Source of the DNA: Alistipes sp.
GTDB taxonomy: Bacteria > Bacteroidota > Bacteroidia > Bacteroidales > Rikenellaceae
Direction: 5' to 3'
DNA length: 42,540 nucleotides
NCBI GenBank assembly: GCA_017463615.1
Contig: JAFTOU010000024.1
Span: 1-42,540, forward strand
The position numbers and the translations under genes are program-made. The notes under the pieces were generated by a model. The model searched no databases and was not told the origin of the DNA. It saw nothing but the letters and a program-made list of their open reading frames with translations. Shown in pieces: positions 17,375 to 26,359 of this stretch. Position 1 is the stretch's first letter; each line of letters opens with the position of its first letter.

Positions 17375-19126
17375 TTATTTTGCAGATGCAACATACTGCT
17401 CAATCTGCTTCTGATAATCGTAGAATTTCTCGCTCTTCCACTCTGAGTAGTTCATCTGACGGAAGAGATTAATAAGACCCTTGAAGAATTTTGAGCAAGC
17501 CTCAAAGTCTGCAAAGTCAAAGTCGTAGTCGCAGATATCAAGAACCATCTTGTACATCATCTGCTGACGCTCCATAGGACAGTTTGCATCAATATCATCA
17601 AAAGCATCCTGCTGAAGAACGACGAAGTCAATCAGCTCGCTCTTCCAGAAACGCTCGTGGTAATCTACAGGTACACCGTCGTCACCGAGGATGTTAATCT
17701 GGTCGTTAGCCTCCTTACCACGCTGAACGATGGTTTTACCCTTACGAACAAGGGATACCCAGCCCTTCTCAATCTTCTCGCCCAGGTACTCCTCAACCTC
17801 TGGATACTCCAGATACTTTGAGTAAGAGTCCAGTGGGTCAATAGCTGGATAACGCTTAGAGTCTGCACGGCCCTGAGACAGAGCGTAGAAACAACGAGCA
17901 GCCTTCTTTGTAGACTCGGTTACAGGCTCCTTGAGGTTACCACCCGCAGGAGATACAGTTCCGAGGAAGGTTACTGAACCAGTCTGACCGTTAGTCAGCT
18001 TTACAAGACCTGCACGAGCGTAGAAGTTAGAGATGATAGCCGACAGGTCCATAGGGAACGCATCCTGACCTGGGAGCTCCTCCAGACGGTTAGACATCTC
18101 ACGCAGAGCCTGTGCCCAACGAGAGGTTGAGTCCGCCATAACCAACACACGCAGACCCATAGAGCGATAGTACTCACCGATAGTCATACCAGTATATACA
18201 GATGCCTCACGAGCCGCAACTGGCATGTTAGAGGTGTTACATATAATAATAGTACGCTCCATCAGCTTGTGACCAGTATGTGGGTCTACGAGCTCTGGGA
18301 ACTCCTTGAAAATCTCCACAACCTCATTCGCACGCTCACCACAAGCAACGATGATAATCACATCAGCCTCTGCCTGCTTAGAGATTGCGTGCTGAAGCAC
18401 GGTCTTACCTGCACCGAATGGACCAGGGATAAAGCCTGTACCACCCTCTGCAAGTGGGTTGAAGGTATCAATAGCGCGAACACCAGTCTCCATAACCTTT
18501 GATGGACGAGGCTTCTCGGTATAGCAACGAACAGCCTGCTTTACTGGCCACTTCTGAACCATTGTTACATTGTACTCATTGCCATCTACATCCGCAAGCA
18601 CTGCGATAGTGTCGGTAATCTTATACTTACCAGCAGCCACAACGCTCTTTACAGTGTAGTTGCCAGTCATGATGAATGGCACCATAATCTTGTGGGCAAT
18701 CCACTGCTCCTGAACCTCACCGAGCCAAGATGCTGCAGAGACCTTATCGCCAGCCTTTGCAAGAGGCTTGAAGTCCCATACACTATCAAAGTCCAGCGGC
18801 TCGGTAATAGAGCCACGGTCAATAAACAGACCGTCCATCTTTGCAAGGTCGTTCTGAAGACCATCATAGTTCTTAGAGAGCAGACCTGGTGCAAGTGTCG
18901 CCTCAAGCATATGACCCTCAAACTCCACACGGTCGCCAATCTTAAGACCACGGGTAGAGTCGTAAACCTGTACATAGGCATCATCGCCTATAACCTTGAT
19001 GACCTCCGCCATCATTCGGGTATCACCGCAGTAAACATAGCAAATCTCATTCTGAGCCACAGCACCCTCGGCACGAACGATTACGATGTTAGAGATAATA
19101 CCACTAACTTTTCCGATTGTTTTCAT
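17375..19126 (-). CDS. ntpA: V-type ATP synthase subunit A (catalytic)
   Basis: Catalytic ATPase subunit. 583 residues with an N-terminal barrel, the bulge region (about 115-185), Walker A GPFGAGKTVLQHA (about 233-245), ACGERANEVVEIF with the catalytic glutamate, and MADSTSRWAQALREMSNRLEE further on. The ordering GERANE and SRWAQALRE is typical for V/A-type A subunits. It follows DUF2764 by 17 bp. Confidence 0.97.
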   Translation of the reverse strand: MKTIGKVSGIISNIVIVRAEGAVAQNEICYVYCGDTRMMAEVIKVIGDDAYVQVYDSTRGLKIGDRVEFEGHMLEATLAPGLLSKNYDGLQNDLAKMDGLFIDRGSITEPLDFDSVWDFKPLAKAGDKVSAASWLGEVQEQWIAHKIMVPFIMTGNYTVKSVVAAGKYKITDTIAVLADVDGNEYNVTMVQKWPVKQAVRCYTEKPRPSKVMETGVRAIDTFNPLAEGGTGFIPGPFGAGKTVLQHAISKQAEADVIIIVACGERANEVVEIFKEFPELVDPHTGHKLMERTIIICNTSNMPVAAREASVYTGMTIGEYYRSMGLRVLVMADSTSRWAQALREMSNRLEELPGQDAFPMDLSAIISNFYARAGLVKLTNGQTGSVTFLGTVSPAGGNLKEPVTESTKKAARCFYALSQGRADSKRYPAIDPLDSYSKYLEYPEVEEYLGEKIEKGWVSLVRKGKTIVQRGKEANDQINILGDDGVPVDYHERFWKSELIDFVVLQQDAFDDIDANCPMERQQMMYKMVLDICDYDFDFADFEACSKFFKGLINLFRQMNYSEWKSEKFYDYQKQIEQYVASAK

Positions 19127-19143
19127 TATAGGTTTATTTATTT

Positions 19144-19971
19144 TTATTTTTCAATGTATTGTTTTCCGTCCAGCTCTGCCATAAGCTTATCAAGCATCGC
19201 CCTACCCGTCTTAGCATCAAGCAGAGTCCAACGAGCAACAAGATTTACCCTTACAAGGTACGCCAGAACGGCATCTAAAGAGAAGTAGTCAAATGTAGAT
19301 AACTCCGAAGCTACAGACCAACGGATAAGGTCAATCTTTCGCTCCTTCTCAACCATATTCTGCTCATCCATAGCCGCAATCAGAGAGTCGATATAGCTCA
19401 ACTCACCCCTCAGACCAAAGTCAGCAGCCGAGCTGCGGTGCAACTGCTCCACAATCTCGCCACCACCAACAGTGACACTATCAAGGCCTACTGCACGATC
19501 ACGAGCCACAAGCGCCGCAGTTACATTGCGCAGTGTACGATCAGACTCCGACCACTCGCGAAGGAATGAGGAGTGCGATGTAGCACACATAGCGTAGTAT
19601 GCCGCAAAGAGCGTAACTGCAAATGGTGCATCAAGATTTACACCCTCTGCATCCTCACACTCCGGATCGGCATAGGCACGCACCACCTTTGCAAGTGGCG
19701 CAGGCAGCAACTGTGGATTCTCAAGCTCTGCCACAACCTGCTCGGCAGTCAGACGACCCAGAGCATTGTGTGCAGTGCTGCCATTACGACGAGCAACCAA
19801 ATTCTCACAATCGTAGTAGGTATACAGGAGCTCTACTGCTCGCCAATCCTTGGCAGAGAGAGCCTCCTCAACCTCCGTAAGTATCTCGGTGATGTCAAAA
19901 CCCTTGGTGTCGGCATCTAAAGCATACTCGCGAAAGCCCGCTACGAGTGTATAGTAGTTACTACTGAACAT
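19144..19971 (-). CDS. DUF2764 protein of the V-ATPase operon
   Basis: 275 residues resembling DUF2764 (MFSSNYYTLVAGFREYALDA start). The function is not established. It lies between the E and A subunit genes, where Bacteroidetes V-ATPase operons usually have it. The operon has no recognisable C, F or G subunit. The helical, acidic character and position make it a candidate replacement for the C subunit, which links rotor to central stalk, but that is inference. It lacks a signal peptide or membrane helix. Confidence 0.85.
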   Translation of the reverse strand: MFSSNYYTLVAGFREYALDADTKGFDITEILTEVEEALSAKDWRAVELLYTYYDCENLVARRNGSTAHNALGRLTAEQVVAELENPQLLPAPLAKVVRAYADPECEDAEGVNLDAPFAVTLFAAYYAMCATSHSSFLREWSESDRTLRNVTAALVARDRAVGLDSVTVGGGEIVEQLHRSSAADFGLRGELSYIDSLIAAMDEQNMVEKERKIDLIRWSVASELSTFDYFSLDAVLAYLVRVNLVARWTLLDAKTGRAMLDKLMAELDGKQYIEK

Positions 19972-19977
19972 AGGCTA

Positions 19978-20583
19978 TTAGAAAAGCAGTTTAGCAACCT
20001 TCTCACGCAGATACTCCTGCATAAGAGCAGCAAATGACTCCTCGGTGAAAGAGATGTAGTAGCCACCACTCTTCTGACCCACCTTAAAGCCATTCTGAAC
20101 ATCCTTAGAGTAACCAACCTCAATACCTGCAGCAAGCAGCTCCTTTGCAGATGCCTCAAATACCTTAGAGAACTCAGTCTCCAAAGCAGCTGGGAGCATA
20201 GCCTGAAGCTCTACCTTACCACCGTTGTTCCAAGAAGCAGCAACAGCAAGCAGAAGCTGCTTTACAAACTGTGCATCAACAACAGCAGCAGCCACAGAGC
20301 TATCTACACTCTTAGCGATGATTGCGTCGGCAATCTCGGTCTTAATCTTGGCAAGAGCCTGCTTGCCCGCCAGCGAAATCTCAGTCATAGAGTTCTTCGC
20401 AGTGTCGGCAGCCTTAGTCTCAGCCTCCTTAACAATCTTTGCAGCCTCAGCCTTAGCCTCAGCGATAATCTTTGCCGCAGCAGCCTGAGCCTCTGATACC
20501 AGACGCTCTGCCTCGGCACGACCCTTCTCAAGCCCCTCACCATAGAGACGCTCGGTCAGTTCCTTTAGCTTAGTGTTTTCCAT
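19978..20583 (-). CDS. ntpE: V-type ATP synthase subunit E (peripheral stalk)
   Basis: Peripheral-stalk subunit, 201 residues. The N-terminal half is a long coiled coil rich in Ala, Glu and Lys (EKGRAEAERLVSEAQAAAAK onwards), the C-terminal half globular (LLAAGIEVGYSKDVQNGFKV). I chose ATG 20583 (MENTKLKEL) over one 15 codons upstream because that segment is hydrophobic and aromatic, unlike the family, and precedes the coiled coil without reason. First gene of the operon, with a promoter 43 bp upstream. Confidence 0.9.
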   Translation of the reverse strand: MENTKLKELTERLYGEGLEKGRAEAERLVSEAQAAAAKIIAEAKAEAAKIVKEAETKAADTAKNSMTEISLAGKQALAKIKTEIADAIIAKSVDSSVAAAVVDAQFVKQLLLAVAASWNNGGKVELQAMLPAALETEFSKVFEASAKELLAAGIEVGYSKDVQNGFKVGQKSGGYYISFTEESFAALMQEYLREKVAKLLF

Positions 20584-20625
20584 AAAAAAGTATATAAAAT
20601 AATTTAAGAATTTCTCAAAACGCCA

Positions 20626-20656
20626 CAAATTTATAAAATTTCCTACGGAAAAGCAA
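20626..20656 (-). promoter_or_regulatory. Promoter of the V-ATPase operon
   Basis: On the minus strand TTG (20656-20654), a 20-base spacer and TAAATTTG (20633-20626) fit the consensus. The box is 43 bp upstream of the subunit E ATG. Confidence 0.6.
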
Positions 20657-20745
20657 GTAAAAATCTTATAATCTGTAATAAAAATAATTATCCACTACTT
20701 ATGCAACAAAAACAGCCAACAGTAAAATGTTCAATTTGGGATATT

Positions 20746-20852
20746 TTAGCTATTGGCCATTGGCTCGCCTACGGCGACCCTTCCTCCTCGCAGCTCGGCA
20801 TAGTCTGCAAGCAGCCTCTGCTCTCGCTCCGCAGCGTCGGTTAGCTATTGGC
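20746..20852. repeat. Block bounded by a 12-bp direct repeat
   Basis: TTAGCTATTGGC occurs at 20746-20757 and 20841-20852. The GC-rich stretch between them holds short hairpins such as TCGCC-TAC-GGCGA. There is no open frame. Confidence 0.5.
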
Positions 20853-20878
20853 TTTTTAGAGGTATTTTTTATTAAGGG

Positions 20879-20979
20879 ACATTAAAGAGTATTAAGGGTT
20901 ACTAATGGTCGCGTTCCGCGACGCGACGCTACGCAATACATTCGCGCCACCCTTAATAGCCCTTAATCATCTTTAATGT
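20879..20979. repeat. 101-bp imperfect palindrome
   Basis: ACATTAAAGAGTATTAAGGG at 20879 pairs with the mirror arm ending at 20979, with two mismatches. Pairing continues inward into a CGCG-rich tip. There are no protein-coding features. Confidence 0.65.
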
Positions 20980-21016
20980 ATCGCCACGGACAGCGCCGCT
21001 GGTTATCTTCTACACC

Positions 21017-21146
21017 GTTTTGTTGTCAGAAGGCGGTAGATACAACGCTCGGCAAAAATACCCGCGATGGGCTGTACTAAAGCGTACTGCCCATTGCGGG
21101 TACTTTTTGTTAGCGGAAGTAGGTATCCGCCTTATCACAACAAAAC
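21017..21146. repeat. Large palindrome ending at the DUF4301 stop codon, shared hairpin core (copy C)
   Basis: Outer arms GTTTTGTTGT...AAGGCGG pair with the sequence reaching the stop codon of the DUF4301 gene (21146-21148). The core 21045-21115 is a second near-identical copy of 12991-13060, with two compensatory base-pair changes in the upper stem. It is probably also a terminator. Confidence 0.75.
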
Positions 21147-22579
21147 TATTGATGTTGTGGGCGAAGGAGGTCTTGTACTACCTTAACTGGACTAAAGGTT
21201 GAGATTGGGACATCCACGAAGATGGTGCTCCAGTCTGCCATGGCGCCGTTCCAGAGGCCTGGGAGCTCCTGAGCGCGGAGGTCGCGACCGCCGCTGGACT
21301 TAGAGGAGATGAAGCCGGTAGCAGGGTCGGTGAACTTGCTCAGGTCGTACTTAGTACCATCAGCAGCGTAGACACCGCAGACCAAATCTACTGGGTTAAA
21401 GTGAGTTGCATCCTTCATCAGGTGCATATCCTCGGCAGAAATCTGGCTTGACTCAGCAATCTGGAGAGTCTGTGTACCATCGGCATTTGCAACCCAGAAT
21501 GGGCCACCACCAGGCTCGCCCTCGTTGCGCACCATACCGCACACGCGGATAGGACGACGGAGCAGACGCTCAAGCAGAGCAGCGTCGTAGTTCTGAGGCA
21601 GTTTTACGCAGAGCTTAGACTCCACAAACTGAGCCAGAGCAGCCAAATCTGCAGTGCCAGCCTCAAGAGCCTTAAGCCACTCAAAGGTCTGCTGCTGGAG
21701 CTCAAGGAGCAGGCCAGCCAGAGCCTTCTTATAGAGGACGGTATCGGCACGCAGAGCGTCGGTTGTGACATTGTCAATATTCTTAACGAAGATTACTGAA
21801 GCCTCAATTTTATTAAGGTTTGCCAGCAGTGCACCATGACCTGCAGGGCGGAAAAGGAGCTCGCCCGCATCTGTTCTAAATGGCGTATTATCCGGATTTA
21901 CAGCGATAGTATCTGTAGCGGACATCTGCTGCGAAAATGAGATATCATACTTAACACCGAAGAGCTGCTCGTACTTTGCAGTACGCTCAGCGAGCAAGGC
22001 GCGGAAAGCACCCTCGTGCTCTGGAGAGACGGTAAAGTGGAGGCGAACAACGCCATCGGCAGCGCCATAGAGTGCGCCCTCAACAAGGTGCTCCTCAACA
22101 GCCTTACGAGCGCCATTCTCATACGAGTGGAAGGTTACAAGTCCCTTTGGCAGAGAGCCATAGCCCAGGCCCTGCTTGATGATTGCGCTAACAACAGCCT
22201 TCTCGTCGCTGAAGTCTGCAACCACCTCCTTGAGCTCTGGATAGAAGGCGAACTTCTCAATATTCTGCAGCAGGGTGTCAATACCCTTGCCGCGCTTATC
22301 CTCGTTCACAAACTCAAACAGCTCCTTGAACATACGGGTAGCTGCGCCAGAAGCGGGAACGAACTTAGCAACGGTCACAGAGGCGTCACGGCCCTCAAAC
22401 TTAGCAGCATAGGCAGCAGCCTGCTCTGGGGTAAGGACGGTAATACCATCGGCAGGAGAGGCTGCGCTGACAACCTTAAGCGATGGGAAGCCACGACGGA
22501 AGTTCTCAATTTGGAGCTCTACAGCCTCAAGTGTAAGACCATGAGCAGCGATTTGTTGTAAATCTTTTTCGGTAAACAT
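21146..22579 (-). CDS. DUF4301 family protein
   Basis: 477 residues matching the DUF4301 family as I know it (MFTEKDLQQIAAHGLTLEAV start; KFVPASGAATRMFKELFEFV; GYGSLPKGLVTFHSY; PAGHGALLANLNKI). Its function is not established. The PASGAATRM and PAGHGALL motifs look like a nucleotide- or sugar-phosphate-binding fold, and I infer nothing further. No signal peptide or membrane helix. It stands alone, with palindromic repeats at both ends. Codon use is that of a well-expressed gene. Confidence 0.8.
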   Translation of the reverse strand: MFTEKDLQQIAAHGLTLEAVELQIENFRRGFPSLKVVSAASPADGITVLTPEQAAAYAAKFEGRDASVTVAKFVPASGAATRMFKELFEFVNEDKRGKGIDTLLQNIEKFAFYPELKEVVADFSDEKAVVSAIIKQGLGYGSLPKGLVTFHSYENGARKAVEEHLVEGALYGAADGVVRLHFTVSPEHEGAFRALLAERTAKYEQLFGVKYDISFSQQMSATDTIAVNPDNTPFRTDAGELLFRPAGHGALLANLNKIEASVIFVKNIDNVTTDALRADTVLYKKALAGLLLELQQQTFEWLKALEAGTADLAALAQFVESKLCVKLPQNYDAALLERLLRRPIRVCGMVRNEGEPGGGPFWVANADGTQTLQIAESSQISAEDMHLMKDATHFNPVDLVCGVYAADGTKYDLSKFTDPATGFISSKSSGGRDLRAQELPGLWNGAMADWSTIFVDVPISTFSPVKVVQDLLRPQHQ

Positions 22580-22601
22580 AATAGGTATTTTTAGTAGTTA
22601 G

Positions 22602-22762
22602 GAACTGTTTGAATTTGTTTGCGAAATTATTTTACTGCTATTTTGTGGCTATTTCTCGTGTGATGTAAGGCGCATAGGAATTCCTATGTAACGAGCATCA
22701 CGCGAAAAAAGAGCCGTAAAGAGCGCGTAAAAGAATGAAGTAAATAAATTCTAAACAGTTTC
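22602..22762. mobile_element. MITE-like 161-bp palindromic element
   Basis: The two halves match as inverted repeats over about 80 bp, with terminal GAACTGTTTGAATTT against GAAACTGTTTAGAATTT. The centre is a perfect 16-bp palindrome, CATAGGAATTCCTATG (22673-22688). TTAG flanks it on both sides (22598-22601, 22763-22766), a possible 4-bp target duplication. No transposase frame is inside. Confidence 0.6.
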
Positions 22763-22905
22763 TTAGATTTCACATTCTCGCAAATATACAAAAAATATCT
22801 TTAACTTGTTCTCTCTCAGCCGATATTTTTTACCATATTTTCGCCCTGCAGCCACAAGTTTATATTAAATATAGGGATAGTTGCTATTTTTCCACTCTTT
22901 TTTGC

Positions 22906-22913
22906 TATCTTTA
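22906..22913 (+). promoter_or_regulatory. -7 promoter box for murB
   Basis: TATCTTTA is one mismatch from TAnnTTTG and lies 18 bases before the murB ATG. Weak but well placed. Confidence 0.45.
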
Positions 22914-22931
22914 CCGCGCAAAATATAGATT

Positions 22932-23945
22932 ATGATTAGAGTATTTGAAAATACAGACATCTGTTCGCGCAACAGTTTCAAGGTCCACCAGCAGGCGGCG
23001 AAGATTATTGAGTTTGATAGCAATGACGAGCTATCGCAGATTTTTGCCGAGCATATCCACGGCGAGTGGATGGTTATGGGCGGGGCGAACAACATACTCT
23101 TTACCACCGACATCGCCACCCCGATTATCGTGCCATGCAACAAGGATATAGAGGTTATATCCGAAGGCAGCGAGCAGGTAATTATCCGCGTAGGTGCAGG
23201 TCTGGAGTGGGACGAGCTGGTAGAGTGGTGTGTGGCGCGCGAGCTGTGGGGATTAGAGAACCTATCGCTCATTCCGGGCAAAGTGGGCGCTTCGCCAGTG
23301 CAGAATATCGGCGCATACGGAGCTGAGGCGAAGGACTGCATCACTGCCGTAGAGATGTACTTCCCCGAGCAGAATAACTTTATAACTCTTGCTGCCGAGC
23401 ACTGCAACTTCGGCTACCGCGAGAGTGTCTTCAAGCATACGCTCAAGGGGCGAGTGATTATCACCGCCGTAATATTCCACCTCTCAAAGGTTGCCAATCC
23501 TCGTTTGGGTTATGGCGATGTTGAGCGCGAGGTAGAGAGTCGCGGAGGTGCTACACTGCGCAATATCCGCGAGGCGGTGTGCGCTATTCGCAGGGCTAAG
23601 TTGCCAGACACAGCCGTGACGGGCAATGCGGGCAGTTTCTTCAAGAATCCGATTGTAGATAGTGCCGTGGCGCAGGTGCTACTTGCCCACTATCCGCAGA
23701 TGCCGCACTACCCTACTGCCGAGCCTGACAAGGTAAAGTTGGCAGCAGGTTGGCTTATAGACCAGTGTGGGCTGAAGGGCTACAGCGAGGGCAATGTTGG
23801 CGTGCACGACCGTCAGGCGCTGGTGCTGATAAACACCACCGGCGAGGCTACGGGAAGTGAGGTTATAGCCTTTGCGGGCAAGGTGCAGCAGAGGGTTAAG
23901 GAGAAGTTTGGTATCACTATAGAGATGGAGGTGAACATAGTATGA
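22932..23945 (+). CDS. murB: UDP-N-acetylenolpyruvoylglucosamine reductase
   Basis: FAD- and NADPH-dependent enzyme that reduces UDP-GlcNAc-enolpyruvate to UDP-MurNAc for peptidoglycan. 337 residues, type I MurB. FAD-binding features include VMGGANNILF (about 50) and IPGKVGASPVQNIGAYGAE (about 113-131). The substrate-side motif is TGNAGSFFKNP (about 231-241), with the catalytic Ser in GSFFKNP. The C-terminal LAAGWLIDQCGLKG is typical. It overlaps tilS by four bases (ATGA). First gene of a murB-tilS-holA operon. Confidence 0.95.
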   Translation: MIRVFENTDICSRNSFKVHQQAAKIIEFDSNDELSQIFAEHIHGEWMVMGGANNILFTTDIATPIIVPCNKDIEVISEGSEQVIIRVGAGLEWDELVEWCVARELWGLENLSLIPGKVGASPVQNIGAYGAEAKDCITAVEMYFPEQNNFITLAAEHCNFGYRESVFKHTLKGRVIITAVIFHLSKVANPRLGYGDVEREVESRGGATLRNIREAVCAIRRAKLPDTAVTGNAGSFFKNPIVDSAVAQVLLAHYPQMPHYPTAEPDKVKLAAGWLIDQCGLKGYSEGNVGVHDRQALVLINTTGEATGSEVIAFAGKVQQRVKEKFGITIEMEVNIV

Positions 23946-25291
23946 AAAATAGACTCTTAGAGCACTTCCAGCTCTACAACGAGCGACACTCGCTATTCAG
24001 CCACCAAGATAAGATTCTACTCACCGTATCGGGCGGTGTGGACTCAATGGTTATGCTCGCGCTCTTTGTAGAGGGCGGCTACAACATTGGCGTGGCGCAC
24101 TGCAACTTCTCGTTGCGCGGAGCGGAGTCCGACGGCGATGAGGCGACGGTAGCAGCGGTAGCAGAGAGGTATGGCGTGCCATTCTACTGCAAGCGCTTTG
24201 ACACCGAGGCGGAGATGGAGATCACGGGCGAGAGCATGGAGATGGCGGCACGCAGGTTGCGATATGAGTGGTTTGACACTCTGAGCCGCGAGCAGGGCTA
24301 CACAACCATAGCCATAGCGCACCATGTAGACGACTCTATTGAGACCTTCTTCATCAACCTGCTCCGAGGTTCGGGGCTAAGGGGTCTTACGGGCATTACC
24401 CGCCAGCGCGGAAATATTATCCGTCCACTGTTATTTGCCGAGCGTCGCGAGATTCACGAGTATGCCATAGCGCACAAGATTGCATTCCGCGAGGACTCGT
24501 CAAACCGCTCGCAGAAGTATCTGCGCAACAAGATTCGCCTCGGGTTACTTCCGAAGGTGCGCGAGATAAGTCCGCGATTTACAGCCATCATGCGTGGCAA
24601 CCTATACCGTCTGACCGATGCGCAGCGATTTATTGAGGCGGGCATTGCGATGCTCAAGCAGAAGATTATGGAGAGCAGCGAAGGTGTGGACCGCATACAT
24701 ACCGACTTGATAGACGACCACTTCCCTAAGGAGTTTGTAATCTACGAGATACTCAACTCGCAGTATGGCTTCAAGGGCGATATTGTGGAGGAGCTATACA
24801 AGGCGCTAACAGCGGGCATATCGGGCAAGCGATTCTACGCCAAGGAGCATATCGCCTGCATAGACCGCACAGATATTGTCATCGCGCCGATTGCCGAGGA
24901 TGACGACTGCATGACCATCGTAGAGCGCGAGCAGCTGCGTAGCTACTGCGGCAATGCTGTACTCTACTACGAGCACACCGATATAGACAATGTCTCGGAC
25001 TACAACGCCCCAGAGCAGGTGGCATATCTGGACGAGCAGAAACTTGTCTACCCCCTCACCCTGCGTCGTTGGCAGGAGGGCGACAGCTTTATTCCATTCG
25101 GTATGATGGGCCGCAAGAAGGTTAGCGACTTTCTGACCGACCGCAAGGTTTCGGTAATTGAAAAGAGTCGTCAGTTTGTACTACTCTCGGGCGAGGATAT
25201 TGTCTGGGTTGTAGGCAGACGCATTGACGACAGATATAGAGTAACAAAGCAGACAGAGAATATTCTTAAAATCACTAAACAGCTCCTCTAA
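23942..25291 (+). CDS. tilS: tRNA(Ile)-lysidine synthase
   Basis: Converts the wobble cytidine of tRNA-Ile(CAU) to lysidine, changing its reading from AUG to AUA. 449 residues. The PP-loop ATPase motif is TVSGGVDSMVML (about 28-39). AHCNFSLRGAESDGDE and IAIAHHVDDSIETFFINLLRG support the family, and the C-terminal domain contains WQEGDSFIPFGMMGRKKVSD. It is coupled to murB by overlap and shares one base with holA (TAATG). Confidence 0.95.
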   Translation: MKNRLLEHFQLYNERHSLFSHQDKILLTVSGGVDSMVMLALFVEGGYNIGVAHCNFSLRGAESDGDEATVAAVAERYGVPFYCKRFDTEAEMEITGESMEMAARRLRYEWFDTLSREQGYTTIAIAHHVDDSIETFFINLLRGSGLRGLTGITRQRGNIIRPLLFAERREIHEYAIAHKIAFREDSSNRSQKYLRNKIRLGLLPKVREISPRFTAIMRGNLYRLTDAQRFIEAGIAMLKQKIMESSEGVDRIHTDLIDDHFPKEFVIYEILNSQYGFKGDIVEELYKALTAGISGKRFYAKEHIACIDRTDIVIAPIAEDDDCMTIVEREQLRSYCGNAVLYYEHTDIDNVSDYNAPEQVAYLDEQKLVYPLTLRRWQEGDSFIPFGMMGRKKVSDFLTDRKVSVIEKSRQFVLLSGEDIVWVVGRRIDDRYRVTKQTENILKITKQLL

Positions 25292-26358
25292 TGGCAAAGA
25301 GCACAAGAAAATTTAAGGATTGCGATGCCGATTTTCGCAAGATTTGCGCTGATATAGAGTCCCGCAACTTCGCCCCCGTATACCTACTGGCGGGCGAGGA
25401 GCCATACTTTATAGATATTATATCGGAGAAGCTCGCCACCTCAGTACTCAGCGAGGCAGAGAGGGCTTTTAATCAGGTTGTAGTCTACGGCAGGGATACC
25501 GATGGCGTAGCTATAGCCAGCCAGTGCCGACAGGTGCCGATGATTGGCGGGTATACCGTCGTTATCGTCAAGGAGGCGCAGGCAATGCCTCAGTTAGAGC
25601 AGCTGGCTGCATATACAGCCAAGCCGATACCCTCTACCATCCTCGTTATCTGCCATAAGGAGAAGACACCCGACAAGCGACAGCAACTCTACAAGAGCTG
25701 CCTTGCCAACGGCATTGTCTTTGAGTCTGTGCGACCAAAGGATTACGAGATTAAGGATTGGCTCGGCGGCTTTGTGGCTCAGCACGGGTTGCAGCTCGCG
25801 CCAAACTGCGCACAGCTGCTGGTAGACCACTTGGGAACAGACATCTCCCGCATAGGCAACGAGCTGAACAAGCTAATTGTCTCTATCCCACAAGGTTGCA
25901 GTCGCATTACCGCAACGGAGATTGAGACCTACATTGGCATATCCAAGGAGTTCAATATCTACGAGCTCTGTCGTGCCGTGGCAGTGAAGGATGTCAAGCG
26001 AGCGATGAACATTGCCGACCATCTGGCACAGAACCCGAAGCAGACGCCGCTGCTGCTAATCATCATGGCGCTCTTTGGCACCTTCCGCGAGATATTTATC
26101 GTGGAGTATCTGCGCTGGCTTGAGCGTGTTAAGCGCGTACCATTCCCGACAGACCAGCAGTTGCTCGGTCACCTGAAGAGTAGCAACATCTACGCCCTGC
26201 GCGATATAAAGAGCTACTCGCAGCTATGGCCACGACCAAAGGTATTTGCCATTCTGGGTCTGCTGCGCGAGTATGACGGCAAGAGCAAGGGTATTGACTC
26301 GGGAGGCAAGAGCGACGGCGAGCTACTGACAGAGTTGCTACTAAAGATATTTATGTAG
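25291..26358 (+). CDS. holA: DNA polymerase III delta subunit
   Basis: Clamp-loader subunit that opens the sliding clamp. 355 residues. The N-terminal PVYLLAGEEPYFIDIISEKL is the usual delta start; further family segments include RQVPMIGGYTVVIVKEAQAM and LLVDHLGTDISRIGNELNKL (about 180-199). The C-terminal helical collar domain follows. It overlaps tilS, with the aminotransferase-like gene one base later. Confidence 0.92.
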   Translation: MAKSTRKFKDCDADFRKICADIESRNFAPVYLLAGEEPYFIDIISEKLATSVLSEAERAFNQVVVYGRDTDGVAIASQCRQVPMIGGYTVVIVKEAQAMPQLEQLAAYTAKPIPSTILVICHKEKTPDKRQQLYKSCLANGIVFESVRPKDYEIKDWLGGFVAQHGLQLAPNCAQLLVDHLGTDISRIGNELNKLIVSIPQGCSRITATEIETYIGISKEFNIYELCRAVAVKDVKRAMNIADHLAQNPKQTPLLLIIMALFGTFREIFIVEYLRWLERVKRVPFPTDQQLLGHLKSSNIYALRDIKSYSQLWPRPKVFAILGLLREYDGKSKGIDSGGKSDGELLTELLLKIFM

Positions 26359-26359
26359 T

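Larger units (their letters stand above)
20584..21145. other. Non-coding block upstream of the V-ATPase operon
   Basis: 562 bp. The first 75 bases carry the V-ATPase promoter. The rest is the direct-repeat block, the palindrome at 20879 and the large palindrome at 21017. No open frame looks real. Confidence 0.7.
22580..22931. other. Intergenic region between divergent DUF4301 and murB genes
   Basis: 352 bp holding the MITE-like palindrome, followed by AT-rich sequence and the murB -7 box. A DUF4301 promoter must lie here on the minus strand, but no convincing TAnnTTTG is seen. Confidence 0.6.
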
